A DNA stretch of 64,000 nucleotides, taken from positions 62,001-126,000 of the forward strand of contig MU129050.1 of the NCBI GenBank assembly GCA_014904985.1. The letters are read 5' to 3'. Origin of the DNA: Hydnum rufescens UP504. Its lineage: Eukaryota > Basidiomycota > Agaricomycetes > Cantharellales > Hydnaceae. Positions within the stretch are counted from its first letter, which is position 1. Each line of letters starts with the position of its first letter. The notes under the pieces are model-generated. The model was not told the DNA's origin and made no database searches. It was given only the letters and a program-made list of their open reading frames with translations. The translations under genes were made by a program, and so were the position numbers. This document shows, piece after piece, positions 23,801-36,285 of this stretch.

Positions 23801-24066
23801 AGACCACATCTTGGATGAACGCCCGGCTGGCCGAAGTAGGCGGACAACGGAAGAATGTCGATGCACCGTTCAGAGCGGCAGAGCTGGATGCCAGGGGCAT
23901 CAAGATACAAAAGGCTGTCTTAAGATTGACCAACAGGAAGATCGCGAAACCAAGTCCAAAGAAAAAGGTGCCTTCCAGCTCTGAGACTGGGTCTTCCACG
24001 CCATCGCCTTCAGAAAATTCGGAAGCCATACCCCAAGAGACACATAGTTTACGAGACGAGTTGTAG
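20892..24066 (+). CDS. ER-lumenal Hsp70-like chaperone (LHS1/GRP170/HYOU1 family)
   Basis: Acts in the ER lumen as a large Hsp70 relative and nucleotide-exchange partner of BiP/Kar2 in protein import and folding. The ATG at 20892 opens a signal peptide (STIILLLLPLSLLFPGTFAS), then the ATPase lobe: VLAIDYGTDWTKASLM, VFDVILTVPPYFSNAERQAL, LLNDGTAIAVNYA, HVILDAGAGS, SVILSGGHSRTP, KIAQNVNADEAAVLGAAFYGA. Then a beta domain with TSRGAVDPVVKVTLLLSESG, an acidic Ser-rich loop (SSSESSSSEDEG), and a long helical C-terminus. The last four residues are RDEL, a K/HDEL-type retrieval signal. Introns join DAFNI to ATRFPQ, TT to LESLVND, and TW to DNITSV, among others. The frame is open throughout when spliced, at roughly 900 residues, normal for the family. 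Confidence 0.9.
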
Positions 24067-24358
24067 AGTTTCTAATGGAATAAGCGATCAATATGTAATT
24101 GAACGTCATGATTTATTGTGGGTGGCAAAATCCGGTAGTCGGCGTTGACCTCCGCACCCCTTTGCCTGCCTGCCACAACCGTTGAGAACGGTCTGGGGAA
24201 GTACCGCCCGCCACAGAACGCTGTGGCCGCCAGCGACCACCTATGACGACCAGAAGTTTCGACAGTACCACCTCTCGGAGGTCAAGAAGGGAACGAATCT
24301 CGAATGAAGAGGTTTATGAGTGAGCTTTGCCTGTGGTCATGGTGCTGCCGATTAGCTT

Positions 24359-27300
24359 ATGGCTTTATCTGTCAGCTATGCACTCCGTGTCGCGTCAGTA
24401 ATATCACTATTATTCCTCGGTCGATTGATCTCAGCGATCTTGAAATCAAACTGTAGATATCTCGGCCACCTTATGACACCGAAAGTCTCATCTTCAACCG
24501 ACGCCAAGGAAAAGGAGCGAGAGAAGGAGCTCATCAAGGACCATCATTCCCGGCTTTCTGGACTGTCTAGTTCGATATATTCATTCGGCGACATGTTCAA
24601 GGATGTTGGCCGAGATGGGCCTCGCAGTGTCAAGTTCCCCGAAAAGCTACTTAAAGTACTGGATGCCAAGTTGCGGAACATTGCAATGGGGATGGATCCC
24701 GGGTAAGCCTTTCATAGCTGGCATCTACCTCAATTGATTGACACGTACTCTATGATTTGTATGAGTAGGTACACTGACCAACTGATAAGGCGCACGGTTG
24801 CTGTGTTCTGGGGGAGTCTGAAGGATCCCGCCTTCCTTAAGCAAATGAAGGAGAACCGCAAGATCGAAGAACTCATTCTTATGTTCGTGACAACCGCCAG
24901 TGCCGCGCTGAGGAAAGACCCATCATTGGCAGGCGATAAGTGGAAAATCGAACTGAACAATCAAATCGCCCAGTTTATCAGAATATTGCGTCAATGCCTT
25001 GCGAATATTACCTACGTTCCTCCCGAATTAACCGCACGCCTGGACATGTACAGCGCCAAGCTTGTGCCCACTTCACCTAGCGAAACCTCCTCTGATTCTG
25101 GGTCTTTCACGGCGGTGGCTCGATCGGAGACCCCGAATTCTGTCGTATCTCCAGCTACAAGCAATCTCTTGGATATGCCTCTCGTCCAGACTGTTGCCCG
25201 CTTATTTGGTTATTCGGATATCGATGTTCAGAACGACCTTTCCTCTCTGAAAAAGATCTGTACGGAGAAGGCAAGCATGGTGCCTAGGGATTAAAAGTAT
25301 CCTTTATCTGACCCTGACCTCACCCCAGGCTGCATTGAGCGACCTAAAGGTAACGCCATGCTGGGGGAAGGGGCGCACATGGCTAATTTCGTTATACAGA
25401 CTTGTCTCAAGAATATCAACGCGGACGCACCATTTCCTGGACGGCGGGAAGACTTCGACTCCGAGGAAGCATGGCAACATTGGCGTACTCAGGAATTAGC
25501 ACACCTGTCCCAATTAATGCTTGTCATGATGCAGATCAACCCGGGACTCGCAAAATCGCCACCAAGCGAGGTTCCATCCTCTACACCAGGCCGTCCAATG
25601 TCAGCGGATCCTTCACGAGATGCGAGTGACGATCCAACTGTATCTCGACGCGACTCCATTGTCAGCCGATATTCTCTCGCTCTTCCTTCTTTTGATGCCG
25701 AGAGCATCGGTGCCACCATACAGGATGATGACGATGGATCCTCTGGTGCTTCCTTTACTTTCATTCCGCCGCACCCGAAGAAATTCTACAAGCGCCTTGT
25801 AGAACTGTGTATTGAATACGATTTGCGCGCCATGTCATCACTACCAGAAGACCAGGAAGTATCGTTAGGTATCCTCTCCCCACGGCACTTGGAGGTCCTT
25901 AACGAATGTGCGGTTCGCTGGCGAATTGGCTCTCCGTATCGAGTCTCTTGTTTCTTGGATATCCTCAAGTACAAGTACGAGCGCGAGGAAGTCCCGTTGG
26001 AATGCATACCTGAAGGATTGCAGATGGTATCTAAAGCGCTCCATGAGCTTAACCTCCCCAAGTGGGCAATCGGCGACGTAGGTGTATGTCTTGACTGACC
26101 CCATGCATCACATTAATCCTTGGGTTTCTAGTTGGAATACTTGACCCAAGTCTACGGCGCACTCTTCAATATCTTCCTCGGGTTGCTCTATCATACTCTG
26201 GAGAATTTCGGGAGCATGACACAAGAAGATATCCACCCGTACCTCTCTATTCTCGAAAAGATTCGAGAGAGTGGGCTTATGGAACGATATGATGTCGATG
26301 TCACTGCACGTGTTGCCGACATAGCAGAAAGAGTTCACGAGATTGCCGTGGTGCACTACAATACTAAGAGCAAGGAGCTTTCTAGTGCTCACACAGGAGT
26401 CAATCGTGCAATGCCACTCTTATTGATGACGGATTGGATCGAGAAACAAGCGAAGTCTTTGGACAAGCGTTTTCCAGAGCCTCTACTTGGGTACGTGTGT
26501 GGTTTTTGTTTCGCATTCTTTCTTCATTCAATTGATTTGTCACAGTAACTTGGACCTTGTCTCTTTGGCCTTTGAGAGCTATTACCCACTATTCCTGGGT
26601 GATCTGGAATATTCGCGGCGGCAACTACTTGAAGGCTCGATGAATCAGCCCACACCTGACGTCCCCATCGAGGATATATTCTCGTTGTATCGCCGGACTA
26701 GAATTCTGACTGATATGTATACTGCATTTTGTCCCAAGTATGTCCCCCACTCCCCGATCGTACGGCCTTTCTAACTGCAATCGCCATAGTTCCAAGGAGG
26801 AGTTCGATATAACCAGCTATTTCGAGCCTTATGTCCTACAGTGGCTACTTAACACTGACAACAAGACGACTCAGTGGGTTGATTCCGTATGTCCCTTCTG
26901 TTTTTTAGCTATCCGTCTCATCGACTGAGCAGATCTTGGGGAAACTAGGCAATCAAGGTCGATAAGGTACGGTGGTTGCCAACGTCAGTTTTTCTAAACC
27001 TAACCCTTTCAGTAGTTTGAGGCAGAAGGCCCAGAAGGCCATAGCTCCTCGATCGTCGATCTGTTCGAATCGCTGAAGCCTCCAATAGATTTCCTTGTTG
27101 ATCTGAAGTGGTCCGATGCGTACCAGGAGGCTAGATTCTTTACCTCCCTTTCCAAGGTATGATGATACATGCATGGTCTTGTCCCAGACTCATGATCGTA
27201 CTCTCTGAAAGACGATCAACAAAGCCATCGAGCAATATTGCCATAGAGTGGAAGAATTGTTCATGGCTGAGATGTACCCACGTCCACCCCCGGATGTGCA

Positions 27301-29192
27301 AGCGACGAAGCAAATTGCCTGGATGGAGAAAGCGAAATTGACGATGACTGGCGAGAAGAAAGTCGAACCATTCAATTTTCTGGCAACAGTTAGTCTTCTT
27401 GCCACCAGCTCGATCCCCAATTGCTGATGCTCCGCTTCCGTTAGTCTTGTATCAAGTTGAACAACGTCGAGGCAGCAAGAAAGCTCCTTGATCAGATGTA
27501 TGCTAGGATGGATTCCGACAAGGTGGCACGTACGCTGGACGAGCTCGCACCGGCCTTGCCGCCAAAAGGCACTCCAAAGGAACGATTCCTATTCACTGTC
27601 AAGATTGTACACGCGGAAAATTTGCCATCTACGGATTCTAGCTCCAGGTTGGACACTTTCGTTACACTCAGTGACGAAAAAGGTGTCCGGTTAGCCAAGA
27701 CGCGGACGATTTACGAGTCACTGACGCCCAGATGTATGTCGGCAACCCAACGTGTGTTCAATTTACGTTAATAATATTTCTCATAGGGGAGGAAACATTT
27801 GACTTCTCAGTGGAAAACTCTTTGTGGCTTATGGCAAGTGTACGAGATCGTGCTCTGGTAGGCAAGCATGACACGCTCGGAAGAGCCTATCTCTGCCTGG
27901 ATCCTGGTCGATACGGGGACTTCCTCACCCATGACTTATGGTTAGACCTCGACCCACAAGGCCGTATCCTAATTCGGGTCAGCATGGAAGGCGAGAAAGA
28001 TGACATCCAATTTTACTTTGGACGAGCCTTCCGATCATTAAAACGTGCAGAGGGAGACATGACCAGGATATTCATTGACAAGGTTCGGAATGTTATATTC
28101 CACTTATCATATCACTCTTATCTGACTGTCAGAGGGTTGGCAGATGTCTCCCCTCGTTCAACAATCGTTATCTCGAAATGTGCTCAAGACTTTGATCAAG
28201 ACTGGCCTGCCTGCTACCTTGGACTACAACAAGGCGCTAGGCAACGTCAAGGATTTCTTCGGCTCAAAGATGGGTTCGAACAATAGCGACATCCTGATAC
28301 CTTTGCCACAGCAAGAAAAACCTCGTGTTCGGCCAGAACAGCTCACGGACGTGGAGATCGAGCAGGCTATCTCGCCATTGTTCGACTATTTCGAGACCAA
28401 CTTGCAGGTGTTGAACAGCTCGCTGAGTGATACAGCCCGGCAAACGATGATGATCCGTGTTTGGAAAGAAATCCTTCTAGTCATCGAGGGACTTCTTATC
28501 CCACCACTCTCAGATGCGCATTCCGATATGAAACCTCTATCTGACAAAGAGGTTGACATTGTGTTTAAGTGGTTGAAGGTGATATCTCGCGTCCAGTATT
28601 CGTTTGAGGCGCCAATTGACTTTGGATGAAGTTCCTGCGAGATTACTTTTACGCGGGGGGCGAGGGGCCAGTCCCACTAGAACTACTCCAAAACCAAAAG
28701 TATCGAGACGTCGTTTCTATCAGGCTGTACTATGATTGGCACACGTGCGTTCCAGACGTGGAGCCTTTCATGATGCCAACCCATCTGACACTTCTTGTAG
28801 TGATGCACTGATGGAAGAATGCGTTCGCATGATGCAGCAAAATTTGCGAGGAGCGCCATCGATGAAAAGACGTGCGAAGTCTGTGTACCAGCAGCGAAAC
28901 CTCGGCACAATCAAGGACCGTAAACGTGAAAAGTCTAAGCAAGCAGAGAATTCGAATGGCGAAGTCATAATGCGAATACTCGAATGCGGTGAGCTGATCA
29001 AATTTGTCCCGTCAGAATCTTACTGAGATATCCGGTTTCTCCAGGCCGAACACCCAGGATTTCATTGAACAACAGTTGAAGATAATTTCCGCCGTGCAGA
29101 GTGAACAGGAGAGCCGGATGAAGAGACGTTCAGTCGCCAGTCGACACCCAAGATTAAGCCCGGTACCCTCAATTCCACCAATTTCTGAATAA
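24359..29192 (+). CDS. Munc13/MUN-domain and C2 protein (fungal Ync13/Git1-like)
   Basis: Likely helps vesicle tethering and priming at the plasma membrane, as fission-yeast Ync13 does. N-terminal exons carry SYALRVA joined by an intron (24394-24456) to YLGHLMTPK, then FGDMFKDVGRDG and YTDQLIRRTVAVFWGSLKDP. The middle holds the MUN part (MTDWIEKQAKSLDKRFPEP, LDLVSLAFESYYPLFLGDL, VDLFESLKPPIDFL, KLNNVEAARKLLDQM). A C2 domain follows (FLFTVKIVHAENLPSTDSSS, YESLTPRWEETFDF, HDTLGRAYLCLDPGRYGDFL), then the second MUN homology (VLKTLIKTGLPATLDYNKAL, DYFYAGGEGPVPLELLQ). It ends PVPSIPPISE at 29192. The calcium-loop aspartates of the C2 are only partly present. Upstream of 24359 a stop lies in frame, but an extra 5' exon cannot be excluded. 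Confidence 0.85.
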
Positions 29193-29659
29193 TCGTGGTG
29201 CCCCGGTTATCTGTATACCTCTAGTTTATATCACTTTGCGTTTCTACACTATAATGACAGCTTCGATTATACCCATGTTGTCGTGTTAAAGACTGCTGTA
29301 CATGTGCAGACATCCAAAGTATACATACGGCGTCTCGTAATCGTTAGATTCCGTACATTCCCGCCAGCTGTCGACCGCAAGTTCCAAAATTTCACGGGGA
29401 CTACTAAGCGCTACTTGTTGTATTTACTTGGGGACATATCCGTTTCCGAAACAAGCTATCTGAAAGTGACTCATACTGAAGACTATGGGCGTTGGGTTCG
29501 AATCTAATTTTCACCGAAACGCGGTTCTTTAGTCTCACTGATTGATTTTGTAAATGCAAGGATGTATACACGACACGAGGTGATGCACGAAGAATGAAAA
29601 ATATCAACAAAATTGCAGAAATAGCTGTTAAAATGCGAGAGCAAGGCGAACGAGACAGA
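29193..29659. other. Convergent 3' intergenic region
   Basis: Lies between the ends of the MUN-C2 gene and RIF1, which face each other, so it should hold both 3' UTRs and terminators. No gene is seen. The word gggttcgaatct near 29494 resembles a tRNA B box, but no A box or cloverleaf pairing fits. Confidence 0.5.
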
Positions 29660-32600
29660 TTAGACGGGGGGTTTTTTGGCAACAAGGGCCTCGTCAACCT
29701 TCCCACTAATACCTTCCAACATAGTGCGAAGACGGAGGAGCTGCTCGCCTTCTAGAGCCAGGACTCCGGTCAGGCTACCATAGGCTTGCTCCACAGCGCT
29801 AAGCAATTCCTCGGAACGCGCGCGAATAGCTTTTGGGCGAGAGATGAATGTCGAGGTCGAGCCCGTACGTATAAGCCGTCGGTCAACATGTTCGCGTATA
29901 GGACTCGTGTTTGACTCTGTGGAGTCGTCTGTAAGATTTTTGATGTTCAATGACCACCGACACCAGGCACGCAAACAGTGACTAACCGCTAGAAGGATTA
30001 TCTTCCTTTCCAACCTTCTGGAGAACTGGTGAAAGCACGGTATCTCCGTGGGCTGGTAGGGCGGGCCCCCGGGTGGCACTCTCGGGCGTATCGGTCACTT
30101 GCACAGCGCCCGGGATGGAATCATCTACGATCAACCGTTTTCCGTTCTGTAAACTGTTCAAGCCACAAAGGTGAAAGAGTTGGAACTGACCACTTGAAGG
30201 TTCGTCGGCCAATGAAGAACTATTGATGAGTATGGACGGTGAGTTAGGAACGAGAACCCGCCCTTGTTCGAGCCCAAGAGAGGGGAGCTCCGATGATGAC
30301 GAGACAGATGATCGCCGACGCTTGGAATGTCGCGGTGAATGGTCAAAGACACCTGGAGAAATTAGAATGAGGGTGGAGTCTATTATAGAGTGGGGACAAA
30401 AGCGCACCTTTTTGGGACAAAACATCACCTGGTGTGGACATTCGAGAACGTTTCAGGGAGCGCTGCGACCGTTCTGAAGACGAAGATTCCGGTAATCTTG
30501 ACAAGACAGCAGATACCACCCGTTCCTTTGCTTGTTTAATTCGGACTTCCCGAATTGTAGGAACGAGGACCTCTACTCTCTTTCGCCCAGTATCTGGGGT
30601 TGAAATCATCGACAACATACGAGGTAGATCGCTCCGGACTCCTTGCTGCTGCGTTTGGATCCGAGAGGGATCTGATAAAAGCGAAACAGGAGATCGAGAT
30701 CTGCTCTTGGAGCGATGAGAAACCACCCCTTCAACGAAGGATGCAACAAGATTCTGCGGTGTGACAGCTTCATCGTCATCCATGTTTTCCTCGACCCCCG
30801 AGCGCATACGTTTCCGTGCTTTGCGATCTAGAGATGGATCGCATGAGAACGGATATGAACTATGAACCAATCACACTAACTTGAACTTGATCTTCGCCGT
30901 TTACGCCCTGAAAGTGGCATTGAAACCACTCGAGCTGTAGACGGTGTTGCCGGGGCGTTGATCAACGATGCCTCAACAAGCTGAGCTTCGTACGCATCAT
31001 TTAGACAAGCACCGGCATGATTTGCGGAAGTCGAATCAAGATTCACGTCGGGGGTCTCCGGGACCACATCCTCGCCACTCGTGTCTAGTCCTTCAGGAGG
31101 ATTGGAAGCCACAAATAAGTCGTCATGACTTAGCGGTAAATCAACAGGATCTATGATTCGCGCGGTATCGAAATCAGAGGGAATTGCGGCATCGCTGCCG
31201 TCGACCCCATCACCCAGAACATTCGAGTCGGGTGATGGCGTTGGACTGCTGCTGTCAGGCACCAACACTCGGCCGAGATTTTGAGACACTTCCTTCCCAT
31301 CACCAAGTGGTGAACTTTGTTGCAAGGCTCCCACGTCCGAATGAAGCGTAGAATGTCGGTCGGCAGCTGCGAGCGACACCGTATGTTCAGGAGCTTTGGC
31401 GTCAAGTAAATGATTGATAGGCTGGGGCATATCTGCGAGCGAATCTTGGTGGACTCCTCCATCCTGTAAACATGTCAAGACATATGAAACAAACTGATGC
31501 TATGAAACGAACCTCGGTATTACTTTCTAATCCCGCTGATAGACCAACAGCGAAAGATTCTGAAGCAGCCCCGGTGTACACGAAGTACCGCAGGCAGACC
31601 TTCAACTCGTCAGGATATATAAACCCGCTGTCAACAAGCTCTTCGGATATTGGCTTGTATTTGGCGGACCAGAATGCTTGGAATACATTTGGACAAATAA
31701 GGGGAGGTGGGACTCGAGTGAATCCAGAGATGAGGAAGGGTGTTATAGCTGTAAGTGTGGAAGCGGATGCTTCAACATGGTGGAGTGAGGCGATGATAGT
31801 AGAGTAAATCCCCGCCACCTTGGGGACGAATTTATGAACACACAAGCCTTCAGAGAAATAGGAAAGTACAACATCACATACAATATCGTTATATTGATCA
31901 TCACTCAGTGCTTCCATTGAATCATGCAACCAAGGTAGAAGTCCAGTCTCAACAGCCGACAAGCGAGAAAGGACCAAGGGCACGGGGGTTGCGCGCATCA
32001 CATGCTCGAGAGAGCGAAGCATCTGGAGAGCGCTATCGAGGATACTAGGGTTCGTTTCTTGGAGCAGGGAAAGATCCTGCGGAGGATTCTTATACAACAG
32101 GTCGCTCGCAAGGGCGAAGAGCCGAGCAAGTCGATGCTCCTCCCGCTCATCTATGGGTGTCCGATGCAGCTGCATGAGTAACCCAGCAACCGCCTTCAGC
32201 ATACTTTCGCATCTAAATTTCGCAATAAGACTTGGGGAAACAGACGGAGAACAAATAATAACACATACCCAAATCGTCCGGATGTTAATGCTGGAACGGT
32301 CTTTTCGATGACCAGAATTGGCGAAACCTCGGCAATCTCTGCAGCCTCAAAGGCCTTCTCTACCAGACCGTTCCAAACTTCCTCCGTTGGCCCAAGATCG
32401 ACATATGGAACAGCCTGCATGAACAGGACAATATCTTCCCACTTGAAGCCTTGGGTTTCTGCACAAGCCTTCACAGCACATTCCCACACAGCAGCCCACA
32501 CGTTCTTGTGGGCATCCGCTGTCCCTGGAAGCGCCCGGCTCCGCACATCGTTCTCTTCGAAGACACGGGTCCGAATGACTCGCGCGATGTCCGAGACGGG

Positions 32601-35091
32601 ATCCAACAAGGCATAGTTAAGAACCTGGGAAACAATATCGCACCATGGCTCCCTAAGACCGGCAGCTTCATGATCCAGTCCGCAGTGGACAATTCCTTCA
32701 AGTAGGTTGATCGCGAAGGAGGCGGGGAGATTAGACGGGGGGAAGACTTGTGTTATACTGAAGAACAAACTGGAGGGGAGAGCAAGTCTGCAGAAGTCAT
32801 GGTCACGATCGCCGATCATCTCTTCGTGCGCCCACTTCGTCGGAGGAGATTTAAGGAAAAAAGACAACTTGGAAACCAGAAATTCAGAGAGCGTTCTTTT
32901 CTCGGCTGGGGTATTGTCAACGCACGCTCTGGCGGACAGGAGGCGATGCCAGAGGAGTTGGGCAGTTTTCTAAATATGGATTAATAAACAGCAAGGGGGC
33001 GAAATAATCACACTCACCCCCATACTCAAGCTATGCGCTTGGATGCCTTCACGAAGGACGCATTCCCAGCAATCGACGAGCGCATCCCAATGCCAACGAA
33101 TCTCTTGGGCATCCAGCGGCCGCACATCTTCTGGCTGAATACAATGGTTTGCAAGGATTGCTCGGACCACCGTTGTGAGGCCCTTCGCCTCGGTTTCAGA
33201 GTTGCAAAGAACACCGCCATTAAGGATCGTCGTGCACATGAGTTTCCTATAATCCCACACATAGGCAGGATCTTCCACAGCCGCCTCCTCCTCAATGGAT
33301 TTAACCGATAGGAGTCGAAAGAAGAGGTCGATGTTCTTTGAAATGTGGTGTTGGAGCATATCTCCCATAACCTGGATTCCGACCTCGACACTCTGCTGAT
33401 CTGATCCATCCCCGATGCATGCACCAACGCAGGCGACACCAACGGGGTGGTTGAGCAGGGCCGGCAGGGCCACTGAGCTGATTCGACCCTTCCAGCCAAT
33501 CTTTGCCTGGCGCATCATGACGCCCGGCTCCTCGTCAATTCCGAAACCCTCCATTCCCAACGAATGGCCATCCTCCCAGGCCCAAATAAACATCGCCCAT
33601 ACTGCGCGAGACGCCAATTTCAGACCATATTGTTTTTTGTTGTTCAGGCATGTGTTCATCGAGTTCATGGCACACTTAAGGAGACGGTTTGATTCATAGA
33701 TGCGCCAACCCAGGATACCAATGACAGAAGACAAGACTGTGAGGCCCCAGGTTGCCTCAGCGCCTCCGGACTTGCATGCAGTTTCGATCAGGGATCCAAG
33801 GTCGGAGCCATTGCGGAGAATATATTCAGCAAGACCAGGAATTGGAGAAGTAATGCAATGATTCGCGAGACTACCCAGAGTCGACGCTGCCTTGAGACGA
33901 ATTGGAGGGGTTGGTGGGGAAGTAAGATTTTCCAGAAGCGATGGGAATAGAGCTTCGAAATAAGGATGGAATTCGGTGTGGCCCGAGTCAGCAAGGGTCT
34001 GTAGAGCCTATTCACACAAAGCAAAGTTGAGAGGTCTCCTTCCTAAGGGTTAAGCATAGGCAAGACAAACCCCAAGGCTTTCCCAAGCCGCACCTTTCTT
34101 CCCCTCTCTCCCAAGATGACCATCCAAACCACGCTTAATGGCAGACGCGATCTGTGTTGCGAATGGCGCAAGAATACGGAGCGGAAGTCGTTGCACTTGA
34201 AGAATGGCTGCAGCAAGGGTGTATGTCTTTCGCGGATTAGGTGTTGGGAGAGAAGGGGCGTTCAACACTGACAGAACGGTTTCAAGAAGAGTTTGTAGCG
34301 CATTGTCTATAGCAGAACGTCAGGGCTGCACCATAATAATATATAGTACACGCGAATCGCATACCAGCCAAGAGATTGTATAACTGCGGCACCCAGAAGA
34401 GTAACGACAAGAAGCGAAGCGACGCGCTGGAGAGCATAAAAAGATCGCGTGCATAGGTGACCTCGAACTCGCTGAGACCACCTCGCCTTGGAGACTTGTC
34501 ATTGTCGAGTTCAGAGTCATCAGACACGGTCTTAGTGATAGGATTGACAAGAGCACGACGGACATCGCGATCAAGTGCACGTAAAACTTGGTCCATGCTG
34601 GATTTGAGGGGCCCTAACGCGATGGGTTGCTCCGTCTCGCAAGGAAAACGCGATCGAAGACGAGAAAAGATGACAGTCCATGCTTCAGTGAGGTCGCGTA
34701 AAGTAAGTGGCATTTCATCGAGCGAGGCAACAATAACGTTGAGGGGTGATACGATATAAGACTCGACGGCGAGAGGATCATCTGGCGGCTCAGGCGTGGT
34801 GTGACGTTCTTGGCGCTCGTCCTCGGCTGGGGACACAGGAGGGTGAGACATGGATACTCGTTTCAGTATTGATCTGCTTGGACGCCCAAATAAACGTGAC
34901 GAGGGAATTCGACGAGGAGGACCAGGCGAGGGTGGGTGATGTGAAATTTTCGGCGCGAATAAAACGCGAGATGTTCGGAATGGCGAGATGTGAAAAGGAC
35001 GACGAGGGGAACGCAATGGGGACGGGTGAATATTTTCCTTTCGAGAACGACTAGAAGGTGGGGTAAGTGGTGCAGCAAGAGGTACATTCAT
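29660..35091 (-). CDS. RIF1 homologue (telomere/replication-timing factor)
   Basis: A nuclear protein that controls origin timing and telomere and break processing by bringing PP1 phosphatase to chromatin. It starts at the ATG at 35091 (MNVPLAAPLTPP); the in-frame triplet at 35124 is GTG. The N-terminal 80 residues carry RVLF (residues 42-45) and SILK (74-77), the two PP1-docking motif types known in Rif1. Next is the Rif1-N HEAT-repeat region: LNVIVASLDEMPLTLRDLTEAW, EALFPSLLENLTSPPTPPIR, SSVIGILGWRIYESNRLLKC, KLASRAVWAMFIWAWEDGH, VLRSLEHV-type helices down to about 31500. After that comes a long disordered tail rich in Ser, Pro and KRRR clusters (GRKRRRSSSS, SKRRRSSVSSSSE), and a short helical end (LLSAVEQAYGSLTGVLALEG...LEGISGKVDEAL). 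Introns are short and several. A copy of its 5' end lies at 60640-61110. Confidence 0.82.
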
Positions 35092-35884
35092 GGCCGTCTT
35101 TTGACGCGGTGACACGAACGCCACGTCGCCGGGATAAGGGCGCGAGGAACAACGCTATTAGAAGTGTTAGGACGTTGAGAGCTCGGAAAGCTCTCCAGAG
35201 CGATTGTATGTTTGGCGAACGCGTAGACAGGGCCCTTAAGCCAACCAACTCCGCCCAGGAGAATAGGAAGCAGATTACGAGGAACGAGCTCCTCTAGTCT
35301 GATGATTATGTAATCAAATTCCGGCCAACGCCAGCGAAACTGTTGTGTGTAGTACCATTAGTAGCGATATGTGAGAAGGTAAAGTATCCTTCTTGGTTTT
35401 CTGTGCGATATATCAGTGCCGAACTAGTTTCAGGTCGACAGGTGATAAAAGCTTAGCTCAACCATGTTAAATTGCTGTACATTATCACTGTGGATTCTTG
35501 CCCTAAGGCGCTTGGCAGAAGTCTGCCATACCTTCTCCGGAGTCGTCAAGCTCACCCCGACAAAGTGACGCCCCGGATTTCACGCCGACCCAAGCAGCAT
35601 GTACCTACATTGAGGGACTTGACCAACATATTATGTCTTGGATGGGTGGCTCAACACTTCGGACGAATGAAGTCGCACTCGGGTCATTGCAAGTCGCTGG
35701 GGAGGATCTGGCGCCTGAATTCAATGTCAAAGACCTCGGACAGGGCCAGGGCTCAAATGGATTCCCATTGGAAGAGGGAAAGGCGAACGTTGCGTGTCTC
35801 AATACATTACATGTCCCCGTCATCGAAGTGCACACAGTCAGGTTGCTTCATGTTTCCAAATTGACTAACTAACGACAAGGCCTA

Positions 35885-36285
35885 GCATTCGCCAGACGAA
35901 ACCCAGGAGCGAGAACACACGACGCGAGATCGCAGGGCACAAACCACGCACCCGCTTCTGCGGGCGTGTGGTAATTTTAAGGTAAGTATTCTCCATGTAT
36001 GAGTACGATCGCGCAAAAGGAGCAGCATACGCTGCTCCTTTTGCGTGGGTTTCTTTCCCCTTCTCCCTTTTTTACTAACATCATTATTTATTATCCTAGG
36101 TTTTCATCTGAACCCACAACCCCCACCAACCCCCAGTCAAGATCCATGACCCCGCCGAACAAACACGCGAGAACGGCAACCCATCCCCCAAACGAAACCC
36201 GCGAACGGCAGCGAGTCGAAAACAGGACGTGAGACCACAGAAACCCCGGACAAACCCCACACCCGCTGAAGTGGGCATTGGTCAA
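35885..36285. repeat. Two diverged direct repeats of ~85 bp
   Basis: Text near 35893-35975 (acgaaaccc ... gagaacacacgacg ... gcacaaaccacgcacccgct) recurs altered near 36195-36280 (acgaaaccc ... aaaacaggacgtgagacc ... ggacaaaccccacacccgct). Both end in acccgct followed by a tggg or gcggg word. The space between carries the 36012 hairpin. Origin unknown. Confidence 0.4.
36012..36045. repeat. Perfect 15-bp inverted repeat, 4-base loop
   Basis: The arm cgcaaaaggagcagc (36012-36026) is followed by atac and then gctgctccttttgcg (36031-36045), an exact reverse complement. As RNA this would be a strong hairpin. It ends near gcgtgggtttctttcccc, but fungal Pol II genes do not use such terminators, so its role is unknown. 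Confidence 0.7.

Noticed and set aside
27050..27080. tRNA-like B box ctgttcgaatcgc
   Set aside because: It lies inside conserved coding text of the MUN protein (VDLFESLKPP).
29480..29510. tRNA-like B box gggttcgaatct
   Set aside because: No A box or cloverleaf stems at the right distance.
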